Shown here: positions 11,457-20,881 of the stretch, piece after piece | How the letters are laid out: every line of letters starts with the position of its first letter | How positions within the stretch are numbered: position 1 is the first letter of the stretch | Source: Gremmenia infestans | Lineage: Eukaryota > Ascomycota > Leotiomycetes > Helotiales > Hamatocanthoscyphaceae | DNA length: 64,000 nt | Assembly (NCBI GenBank): GCA_032629725.1 | Contig: JAFEVB010000032.1 | Coordinates: 558,001 to 622,000 of the forward strand | Direction: 5' to 3' | The notes under the pieces: model-generated | Databases searched by the model: none | Seen by the model: only the letters and a program-made list of their open reading frames with translations | Told to the model about the DNA's origin: nothing | Translations under genes and position numbers: made by a program

Positions 11457-13727
11457 ATGGCCGCCCAAGTCATGGCAAATCCCAGCAGCACAACATCTTC
11501 TATGACATCCACCTCTCACACCATGACAGCCTTTCCCCCTCCTACCACAAAGAATGGACTTTCCGCCTCGAAAAATAACACAATGGCCGACTTGATTACA
11601 GCCCTCGCGCCAGCAAACAGACACAATTTCATAGCCCCTCCGCCTCCATTACCAAACACGGGTCTAGAATTTACCAAAGCGACACTCGATGAGTTTGCGG
11701 GGAAGCTTGGGGATGAACAGGCTGCTAGGTTGAAGGAATTGCGGAGGAAGCGGAAAAGAGGGGAGACGGGTGAAGAGGTGGGCGAGGTTTTGAAGATTAG
11801 AAAGGTGCATACGCAGGGTTTTGAGGTAGAGCAGGTTTGGGAGCAAGCTAAAAGGGTTATTGATGCGCTGAGAGGGGATGCTGAGAGAGGACTGAGGGAA
11901 TTGGAAAGGGTGCAGGACGAGAGCGATGAGGAGCAAGAGCAGGACGATGGCGAGGTGGAGCTATTGAAATTCGATGAGGATGGCTTTGAAGTGGGTTCGG
12001 ATGATGAAAGTATGGATGAAGAGGAGGATGTTGCTTCAGAGTTGGGAAACGAGGTTCAGGAAGACATTGAAGTGGAAGACGTTTTCGATGGTTTGGACGA
12101 CGCCGAGATGCCAAATGGTTTGGACCATGAGGATGACTTTGAAGAAGACGAAGAATCTGAAGAGGAACCTACTGGTATATTTAGGGAAGATCCAGATGGA
12201 CTCAATGATGGATTCTTTTCTATCGACGAATTCAACAAGCAAACCGAATTTCTTGAACAGGCAGACGAACGTGCTGATCCTTATACTGGAGAAGCTAGTG
12301 ACGAGGAGGATATTGATTGGGATGCAGACCCAGTGACCGCTACCGCAAAACCCGTCTCGAGTTCTCGACGAGCTGCTGCAATGGATATCAATGACGATGC
12401 AGAGGAATCTGAGGAAGATGATGGAGATGGGCCTACGTTTGGAAATATGGACTTAAATGCCCCCGAGGGCGACAGCGACGATGGGGAAGAGGATTCTGAA
12501 ATGGACGGCGAGGTAGACACCGCCGGAGACAACACTAACGACGTCCTCTATAAAGACTTTTTCGAGCCTCCCGCACGTAAAGCAGGAAAAGGAGAGCTGC
12601 AAGCGAATTACCTCGACAGACAATCTCGAAAGTCCAAAGCTACCGAACCAGAAGACGAAGGTGGTATTGAGAGAGCAATGGCAGATGTTAAACGAGATTT
12701 ATTCGACGATATGTCAGACCAAGCAGATTCCGAAGATGCCCTGTCGGAAGTAGATGCAGCGGATCCAAAATCAAGACGTTCGGCACACGAACGCCGACAA
12801 GCCAAGCTCGCAGAAGAAATTCGACGCCTAGAAGCTGCGTCAGTTGCGAAGCGGGAATGGACATTATCTGGAGAAGCTCGAGCAGTGGATCGACCAAAAG
12901 ATTCTCTATTGGAGGAAGATCTTGATTTCGAGCGCACAGGCAAGCCGGTACCTGTCATTACTGCCGAAGTCTCTGAGAGCATTGAGGATCTTATTAAGCG
13001 CCGAATCCTAGCCCAGGAGTTCGACGAGGTTGTCCGACGTCGCCCAGATTCCCTGAGCACGCCAGCCAATACGCGCAGAGGTGCTTTCGAGCTCGATGAT
13101 ACCAAAAACCCGCAGAGCTTGGCGGAGATGTATGAAGAAGAACATGTCAAGAACAATAATCCCGATACCTATGTCAGTAAGGCAGATGAGAAAACGCAGA
13201 AAGAAGAAAAGGAGATCGAGGCAATGTGGAAAGACGTCAGTGCCAAGCTCGACGCACTGAGCAGCTGGCATTACAAACCCAAGCCTGCAGCGCCCAGCCT
13301 GACAGTTGTTTCCGATGTAGCTACCATCAGTATGGAAGACGCCCAGCCCACCACAGCCAGCGGCATGAATGGAGGCGAAAGCATGTTGGCTCCTCAAGAA
13401 ATCTACAAGGCTGGGCAAGAGAAAGAGAAGATTGAAAAGGGAGAGGTGGTGCCGAAGAGTGGAGCACCTGTTGCTAGGCAGGAGATGACTAGAGAAGAGA
13501 AGTTGAGGAGACGGAGGAGAGAAAAGGAGAGAATCAAGAAGAGGGGTGGGGTGGAGATCAATCAACGGCCCGAGGGGAAGAAGTCTCAGAAGAATCGGGA
13601 GACTCTTGGAGATCTTAAAAAGGGTGGTGTTAAGGTCATTAATAAGAAGGGAGAGATTCAGGATGTCGAGGGGAACAAAGTCCAGGCTTCGACGGTTTAC
13701 AGTGGTGCTGGTGGGTTTAAGTTATGA
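11457..13727 (+). CDS. MPP10: U3 snoRNP protein Mpp10
   Basis: A single exon encodes 756 aa. Mpp10 is a core subunit of the U3 snoRNP/SSU processome, acting with Imp3 and Imp4 in 18S rRNA processing in the nucleolus. Recognisable family features are the long acidic stretches at about 145-350 (DESDEEQEQDD, EEDEESEEE), the motif YKDFFEPPARK, the conserved ESIEDLIKRRI-EFDEVVRR region, the hallmark SLAEMYEEEH, the EIEAMWKDVSAKLDALSSWHYKPKP block, and a basic tail (KLRRRRREKERIKKRGG). Length and domain order match the family. The start is the first ATG of the frame; a second in-frame ATG lies four codons later. Confidence 0.95.
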   Translation: MAAQVMANPSSTTSSMTSTSHTMTAFPPPTTKNGLSASKNNTMADLITALAPANRHNFIAPPPPLPNTGLEFTKATLDEFAGKLGDEQAARLKELRRKRKRGETGEEVGEVLKIRKVHTQGFEVEQVWEQAKRVIDALRGDAERGLRELERVQDESDEEQEQDDGEVELLKFDEDGFEVGSDDESMDEEEDVASELGNEVQEDIEVEDVFDGLDDAEMPNGLDHEDDFEEDEESEEEPTGIFREDPDGLNDGFFSIDEFNKQTEFLEQADERADPYTGEASDEEDIDWDADPVTATAKPVSSSRRAAAMDINDDAEESEEDDGDGPTFGNMDLNAPEGDSDDGEEDSEMDGEVDTAGDNTNDVLYKDFFEPPARKAGKGELQANYLDRQSRKSKATEPEDEGGIERAMADVKRDLFDDMSDQADSEDALSEVDAADPKSRRSAHERRQAKLAEEIRRLEAASVAKREWTLSGEARAVDRPKDSLLEEDLDFERTGKPVPVITAEVSESIEDLIKRRILAQEFDEVVRRRPDSLSTPANTRRGAFELDDTKNPQSLAEMYEEEHVKNNNPDTYVSKADEKTQKEEKEIEAMWKDVSAKLDALSSWHYKPKPAAPSLTVVSDVATISMEDAQPTTASGMNGGESMLAPQEIYKAGQEKEKIEKGEVVPKSGAPVARQEMTREEKLRRRRREKERIKKRGGVEINQRPEGKKSQKNRETLGDLKKGGVKVINKKGEIQDVEGNKVQASTVYSGAGGFKL

Positions 13728-14084
13728 TGAAAATCAAGAGACTATCATTCTATTGATCAACTTGGAGTATTGCCCTCTTCGGTTTTGCAGTCGTACATTG
13801 TTTTCTGTTTACTTGACCATAAGTTTTCAAAAGATCACTGATAAGTCGATGAGTAAATCTCGCACTCGTATACTTCCTTTCAAAGGTGAGAGCCGAGGCA
13901 TGAAGCCGGAGGAGGCTGACAAACCATGTTAAGGTGATGTCAGTATTGACCCACTCTATACAACATATTGTTCTGTGTGTACCCCTTCGTTTCATCAATG
14001 AGCAATATATACGTGAACTTAATTATAAACCGTATATACTCTGTCAATCTATTTTCTCGTCCATCTCAAAATAGAACTTCCAAG
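13728..14084. other. Short intergenic region
   Basis: This holds the 3' region of MPP10 and the promoter of the next gene on the same strand. It is AT-rich before 14085 with no recognised element. Confidence 0.4.
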
Positions 14085-15508
14085 ATGGCAGCTCAAGGAG
14101 AAACCTACCGTCCAGCATTCCCTTCCAAAACCAAACCCTTCATTTCAACAGGAATACCATTCCCAGCCGCCGCCGCTCATCACGTCACAAATACTTTCCA
14201 TGCATCAAAAGTCTACATTATTGTCTCTAATTCCATCAGTAAAACAGATAATTTCACCCAATTGAAGAAAGCATTAGGGGATAAGATCGTGGGGACTAGA
14301 TATGGAATCAAACCCCACAGTCCATGGGACGATCTTGTAGAAACCACCAACGACATCCAAGAAACAGGAGCAGATCTAATCATCACCCTCGGAGCAGGCT
14401 CTCTTACTGATGGAGTCAAAGTCATCACCTTTGTACGTTTCCCACCCCTGATCTCATAAGCTATTTCGATGTTATCACTACTAATACCATCTAGGCCCTA
14501 GCAAACAACGTATCAACCATAGATGACCTCGCCAAACTCGCCGTGGAGGCTAAAACCCCGGATCTAAAACCCCCCCAGATCCCCGTAATCAATATCCCAA
14601 CCTCCCTCTCCGGAGGAGAATACTCTCCCGGCGCAGGCGCCACAGACACGCGCACAAACCACAAGGCCGGCTTCCACCACCCCTCCATGGGCGCCGATCT
14701 CATCATACTAGACCCAGCACTCTCCGTGTCCACTCCAGAGCGCATCTGGCTCTCCACGGGTATCAGGGCCGTGGATCACTGTGTTGAAGGCCTCTGCTCC
14801 ACTGATCCTAAAGCTGGGCCGGAAAGCGACAAGGGCTTTATCGAGGGCTTGAAGTTACTTGTGCCCAACCTGCTGCTTACGAAGAAGGATTGGGATGCGG
14901 AAGAGCCTAGGCTAAAGGAGATGATGGGGGTTATTGAAGCGATGAAGGGCCTGCATATGCGTGTGCCGATGGGGGGAAGTCATGGGATTGGGCATCAGCT
15001 TGGACCGTTGGGCGTGGGGCATGGGGAGACGAGTTGTATTTTGTTGCCGGTGGTTCTGAAGTATAATTACGAGCATGGGGATGAGAAGGTCAAGAAGTTG
15101 CAGCAGAAGGTGTTGGATGTACTGTGGGGTGAAGAAGCTGTCAAAGCGGTGCTGGATAGCAAGGGTTTGAAGAAAGAGACGGCTGATGCTGGGGATGTGG
15201 TGGGTGCGGTAATCAGTGAGTTGGGGATGCCGAGGACCTTGAAGGATGTGGGTGTTGAGCGGAGTCAGCTGGATGCTTTGGCAGACAACTGCTTGAAGGA
15301 GTAAGTTGCTTTTGATCCCACCTCTTTCGTTTCCAAAAAATTGTCTCACGACTTTCGAATCGACAACCCAAACATTTCCTGAAGAAGCAATGCTAACACT
15401 TTTCTTCGCAGTCCTTGGTTAAAAACCAACCCTGTTCCACTCTTAGAAAAGAAGCAAGTGCTTGAAGTCTTGGACAGGGTAGTTGGTGACGAGCAAAGTA
15501 GTCTGTAA
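14085..15508 (+). CDS. Iron-type alcohol dehydrogenase / maleylacetate reductase-like enzyme
   Basis: Exons are 14085-14432, 14495-15300 and 15412-15508 (about 416 aa), all GT-AG with matching phase. The N-terminal dinucleotide-binding half carries ITLGAGSLTDGVK (GGGSxxD-type). The C-terminal half carries NIPTSLSGGEYSPGAGAT and the three histidines of the group-III metal site: H in AVDHCVE, then HGIGHQLG and GVGHGETS. The usual metal-binding Asp at the start of the first motif (DAxxH) is Arg here (RAVDH), which is closer to maleylacetate reductases, where metal is not needed. Likely reactions are NAD(P)H reduction of maleylacetate or an alcohol/aldehyde interconversion; the substrate is unassigned. 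It is presumably cytosolic, as no targeting signal is seen. Confidence 0.88.
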
Positions 15509-16115
15509 AAACAGCTGAAAAGTGTTCTCGGAGTCTAGGTCGAGAAGCTTTCGGGAAATACATAGTCTTGGATTTTCAACAGAATACTTTGAAACATACA
15601 TCGTAGTTGATGATTTAAAACAACACTGTTGGTCTCTATGTCTGATGCATAGGCTTCAGCGAATTCGACAGTGTGCAATGGGCGGTATAACATGCATATA
15701 GTCTAGGGATAGCAGAAGGTATTCCAGGCAGATTAACATCAAGTAGGCGACCCGCAAGGGTGATTAAAAATACAAGCTTCATCTCTGTTCCCGAACCCAT
15801 CATCAGTTCAAGAATACACGATTAACTCGCAGAGATGGATAGACGGCATATAGGATTCCGGAAGTAGAGAGAAGGTAGTCTGAGAGATACGATGCACTGG
15901 CCAATTCTTATATATGACAACAACTCCGGCTAATAACATTACTTATCGCTTCAGTCTGGGGAAATCAAAGAGTTGATTCTTACAGAAGTGGGAAACGAAC
16001 AAGGCTGACGAAACAGAAGTAATGTACCTGTTTCAGCCGAATGCAACCTTGAGTATTCCCATCTGTCGAAGTCTGGCCGAAGATTCTGTCAACTCATACT
16101 ATTCGAACCGGCAAT
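15509..16115. other. Intergenic region
   Basis: This is the spacer between two plus-strand oxidoreductase genes. Nothing beyond presumed 3' UTR and promoter was recognised. Confidence 0.4.
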
Positions 16116-18172
16116 ATGCAACAATCAGCAGATACAAATGCGCCTGTCGCCTTGAAGGTCACTGAAAAGATTCCCGCAAAGACCGCGCACGTCAATATGA
16201 TGACGGACACGATTATTGCCAACATGCCCCCAGAGGGATTACGCACAGTATTGCGAGGCTTGCTTGGAGTCGATCCCAAAGTGACACTGCAGCTCAAAGC
16301 TCTTGCTACCGAGTATCTTGCCACCACTTGCCCCGCAACCACGCCCCAATTCTTCACGAGTGGGGACCTACCCCGTGCATGTCCTGCACTATTCAACTGG
16401 CAACAAAGGTACAGGTGTCTGATGGGTTGTGGAATGGGCTTCGAAAGCATGAAGCTTCTGACGGAAGTTATTCACCAGTCTTTAGAGCTGGTATGGCCTG
16501 AGGAGGCGATTACCCGGGGATCTCTGATGGATTTGTTTGCTGTCGTCGACGCTGATGTGGTTCAATCTATAACTGGTGTTCAAAAGGAGCTTTTGACAGT
16601 GACTGGGACTCGGGAAATGACTGGCGAAGAGGTCACTATTGTGCACAGCCTTCTCCACGGGCTGGTTGCTTCTAAAAAGCAAACAGAACAACTCGGCCAG
16701 CAGTTTCCATTTGAACGAGGTCTGTCGCGTATGCAGAAAATGGAAGGCATGCCAACTGTAGCCAGTTCGCAGCAAGTTCATCAATCTATCATAACACCTC
16801 GATATATTCAACAAGCCAGGCCGAATATAATTGAGCATGTCAAACTAGGGAAATCTTCAGTTCCAAGAATGTTCATGGGCTTGTGGCAGTTTTCCAGCCC
16901 GGCATGGGGCACAGCTACAGTATCCCAGATCAACAAACATTTTCGAAAGCATGTCGATGCCGGGTTTACAGCTTACGGTGCGTTGTATTCAGGACCTGGA
17001 CCATTTGTCAACATAGAAGCACTGATTTGGATACCGTAGATATGGCGGATCATTATGGGGATGCGGAAGTTACATTTGTGAGCTCGTCCTTGAGCAATAT
17101 ATTACCCTTGCTAATGAATACCTTCTCAGGGCCAATTCCGATCTGCTCAACCAGACTTGGCAAATATATTTTGCGCAACAAAATACTGCGTGTTTGAAAC
17201 GGTCAATATTACAGAGGAAATGGTAAAGGCCAATATCACAGAAAGATTAGTGAGCATCAACGCAGATGTCATTGATCTCCTCCAGCTGCACTGGCAGTCT
17301 GTAAGTTCTCGTTCTCCATGCCGAACAAATACCCCATTCTCACATCCTCTCAAGTACGAAGACCAGCAATATATTTGCATGGCTCAGCTCGTAGAGCAAG
17401 ACCAGCGAGTTCTGGATGTCGGTCTATGTAATTTCGACACTCGGCGAATGAACGAAATCGTAGAAAGCGGTGTCCACATCGTTTCCAATCAGGTGCAAGT
17501 CAGTTGAACCGCATGCGTTTCTCATATTGGAAAGACTAGCTTAATTTAGCTGACACAATTGGAAACAGTTCTCCCTAATCGATTTACGACCAACATTCAA
17601 GATGGCCGAGAGTTGTCGGAAACACGAGATCAAACTTCTCACTTACGGATCTTTGGTGAGCAACTATTCATCACCCCCAGAAGAACGTAATGCTGAGCAG
17701 CTTGTAGTGCGGCGGCTTCCTCGCAGATAAATGGCTCAACAAACCTGCCCCGAATATGTATGGAGAAGACATAACCCCAAGCCACAGAAAGGTGCCTAAC
17801 ACCTAGTTGCACATCCCAAAATCCCACTACCACAGGCTGATATTCACACAAACACAGTATTACGAAATGATCACCATCTGGGGAGGCTGGGCACTCCTCC
17901 AACATCTCCTTACTGCCCTTTCTGCCATCGGCAAGAAATACAACGTGTCGATATCGAATGTTGCCACGCGGTGGGTGTTGGATCACGATTACGTCGCAGC
18001 GACGATTATCGGGGCTCGGATGGGCATCAGTGAGCATGTGGAGGAGAATATCAAGGCGTTTTCTTTCAGGCTTGATGGGGAGGATCGGGCTGCGATACAG
18101 GTAGTGTTAGACCAGAGCCGGTCTGCAGATGTCTTTGAAGCTATGGGTGACTGTGGAGCTGAATACAGATAG
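16116..18172 (+). CDS. Aldo/keto reductase with an unknown N-terminal domain
   Basis: Seven exons (16116-16977, 17040-17077, 17130-17300, 17355-17498, 17569-17655, 17708-17791, 17858-18172) give about 566 aa, all phases consistent. Residues from about 242 form an aldo/keto reductase barrel of the fungal group reading VPRMFMGLWQFSSPAWG. The catalytic tetrad is visible: Asp288 and Tyr293 (DMADHYG), Lys318 (ATKYC) and His354 (LLQLHW). NVATRWVL and IIGARMGISEH near the end fit the cofactor region, and it ends EAMGDCGAEYR. Residues 1-235 form a separate helical, Cys-containing domain (PEGLRTVLRGLLGVDP...CLMGCGMGF) that I cannot assign. Exon 1 spans this domain and the barrel start with no stop, so the fusion is real at sequence level. 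Function: NADPH-dependent carbonyl reduction, substrate unknown. Confidence 0.88.
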
Positions 18173-19238
18173 TGGGAGTTTTTCAGATTATGAAAATACA
18201 GATGGTGTATTCCAGTCTTGCCTTTGCTCTTGAATAAAATGTCGCAACTCACAGGCAGTAGATATCCGGTCCTGTAGTAATCAGAGTGGGTTCTGAATAT
18301 GCTGGGAAGCTGTGTTGATTGATGCCCCTTTTTGTTAAGCGAGTAGTGGGTACCTACCTACTAAGCTAATTGTTTACTTTGCTCGAACTTCGCAGTCTCA
18401 AGTTACACCCTACCATAGAACCCGAACTCGAGCAACTAACCGAAGAGGCATAAACAGCGGCTTCCTTTGACCCAAGCCAAGTCTTCTTGAGGAGAAAACG
18501 GGAAGTGAAATCTTATTTTATGTATTTTGAGTTGAGGATAACTCAGGGCGCAGGATCTGAAAATACCTCAACGTCCATACAAGTCATTTACCGCTCCCAA
18601 ATCTCCCAGAGGCCAGAGAAAATCGGGATTGTCCTGCAATCTTTATTCTCGAGGGTTGGTGAAAATGCACTTATACGTTGGGTTCTGTCCGAGGTTCCGA
18701 TATTCTCAATCTAGACACGCTCGCTATTCACCGCATGCAGACTTTGAATTGCGATTGCAATCGCATTCCTCTCTCCCATTCAGCCTAGCGGTGCATCTTC
18801 ATGATCCTATCTTCATGATACGACTATTCAAGTGTGACTGAATCGAATGAATACTTGTACTCAACCTAACTAAAGGAGTCCCCGAAATGCAGGTTCACAA
18901 AACGGGCAGCTACTGTACTTGCGAAAACACAAGCTTTTCATGGCATCTATCACGCGCTCGATTTGTTTCCCCTATTTATTATTGGTAAGATCCTGTATTA
19001 TTAAATATGCTAAACTGTTCACAAATCCTAACTAACCCCGTAAAACCCAGCAAGACACGACGGAAACCCCAATCCTAATTTCCATACATGGAATACAAAC
19101 CCAAGCCCGCTCAAAACGCTAAAACGCAGCCAGCCCGGAAATCAAACATGTTCCTCCCTCCTCCCTTGTCATCGCAATCCCAACCCATCTCTCTGCTATA
19201 GTACCATCCCAACTGAGATGCCCCAACAAAAAACTTCC
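18173..19238. other. Convergent intergenic region
   Basis: About 1 kb lies between two convergent genes. It contains a TACCTACCTA motif near 18351. No gene was recognised. Confidence 0.4.
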
Positions 19239-19841
19239 CTACAAGACAGCAGCAATAACACCCGCAAGTCCCAACATCAAACTCCCAGCTCCAATAACCA
19301 TATTGCCCGCGCTGTTCGCCTTGCCACTCGCGCTCGAAGTCGCACCCGAAGCCGTCCCAGTCGCCGTCTTCACCGCCGCACTATCACCAGTCGCGCTCGC
19401 TCCGGTAGCGCTGGCTGACGACACAGAGGCAGAGGCGGTTGCGGAAACAGCTTTGGAGATACCTGTGGTGGTTTGGCCGTAGATGGAGGCGTTGTTGCAG
19501 TTTGTGGACTTGGTGTTCTGGGCGGCGCTCTGGCCTGCGTCGTTGGGGCATTGGAGGTAGCAGCTGTGGAGTGGAGTGAGTTAGTTGATGATCTGGGAGG
19601 GAAGAGGGGGGTGAGAGTGAGGGATGAATATGTACGTTAGGATGTCGTTCGATTTCGAGCATAGACATGCGTAGTCTGTTGATGCGCATGCGTCGAGGTA
19701 TCCTTGGCCAGTGATCAGGCATTGATTGAGGACATCTTGTGCTGCGCAAACACTGCCAGTTGAAGCAGCAGCTGAGGAAGTAGAAGTAGCAGCTGCTGCG
19801 ATGGAGAGGAAGAGGGAGATTGGGAGAAGAGAGAACTGCAT
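19239..19841 (-). CDS. GPI-anchored Ser/Thr-rich, eight-cysteine wall protein
   Basis: Exons 19841-19636 and 19563-19239 encode about 176 aa. A signal peptide (MQFSLLPISLFLSIAAAATS) is followed by a compact region with eight cysteines, including YACLCSKSNDILTCYLQCPND. A Ser/Thr/Ala-rich stalk (SATASASVSSASATG) leads to a C-terminal hydrophobic tail (NMVIGAGSLMLGLAGVIAAVL) typical of GPI attachment. The layout resembles CFEM-like and fungal GPI-anchored serine-threonine-rich proteins, but spacing around DYxCLC and LTCYxxCP fits the latter better. It is probably plasma-membrane or cell-wall bound; function is unknown. The intron splits the Thr codon before Cys-Tyr-Leu. Confidence 0.85.
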
Positions 19842-20881
19842 GATGAATGAGTGAGTGAGTGATGTATGTTTGTTTACACGCAGTGTTTTGAGTGAAATTT
19901 GATTGTATGAAATGATATGAGATGAGATGATGTTATTTTTTTTTGAAGCAATACTGTAGATGTGAGAGGGCAACGAGTGAAAGATAAAAGAGGAGAAAGA
20001 GGGGACAGGAATGAAGTCAAGGTTGGCACAGCAGCTCTTCATAAGGAAATCGATAGACAATTTCCAGGCAATGCCCCCATGGGCCCAAGATGTCAGTGCC
20101 GGGTACACTAGAATACCCGTTCACCTGACACCAATGCAACAATATGCAGCTTTTTAATATGCCACTATGCGATGATTCTGCGGTGAGGTTTCTGATTGGG
20201 TGGTGGAACATGGATATCGGTCTTGCGGTTGGCTTCGACGTGTTGTTTCTTGTTGCCGGGTTACCACGCGTGAGGGCATTGAAGACCAGCCAGCTTTTCT
20301 TTTTCCAGATGAGGTCAATCAGTCAACCAATGAATATAGCAATCTGGATGCGAGAACATGGAAACCTTTCACCTTCCCAAATTCATGCGTTCTATTCGTG
20401 GCGATGGCCTGAATACGAAGTAATTTCAGAGACAGAGGTTGTCATTTCGCGTTTCTGGCACTAACCCAATTGAGCGCCATTCAACCCGTAAATATGCTTA
20501 CTACCCCTGACCCTAGCTAACCATCGTGACTTGTGCTTCCACAGCAAGATTAACGTTTAGTTGCCTTGAAGATCTAGACTCTGAACTCTGGAGATCCCCA
20601 TGATTAGCTCCGGAACAAAATGCTTGATGTTTCATGAATGACCTTTAAGAAGAGATCCGTTCTTCAATTATCAGTTACAATGAAGCAGCATATTAAGATA
20701 TAGAAATCACCAAGAATCTTTTGGCGTATGCTAAGTACACATGAGCTTTTGGTCCGGGGAACAAAACCTGAAGATGCCTAACAAATGAGCAAAATCATGT
20801 TCCGCAGACCATTCTCAACCATCCCAAGTTCTGTATTGAAAAAACACCGCAGTCCAAAAGGAAACGTAAACCGTAAAGCAA
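19842..20881. other. Intergenic region
   Basis: This is the upstream region of the GPI-protein gene, with GAGT repeats just before its ATG, and the 3' region of RSP5. Nothing else was recognised. Confidence 0.4.

Noticed and set aside
12608..13156. Minus-strand open frame of 182 codons inside MPP10
   Set aside because: Ser/Arg-rich shadow of the acidic/charged coding strand.
15340..15375. TTCGAATC-like sequences considered as tRNA B boxes
   Set aside because: They lie inside a coding-gene intron, with no A box or acceptor stem; similar strings near 29260 and 58590 also lack tRNA structure.
5595..18172. SDR, iron-ADH-like and AKR genes considered as a metabolic gene cluster
   Set aside because: They are interrupted by SPX and Mpp10 genes, have different strands and spacing, and no backbone synthase, transporter or regulator is present.
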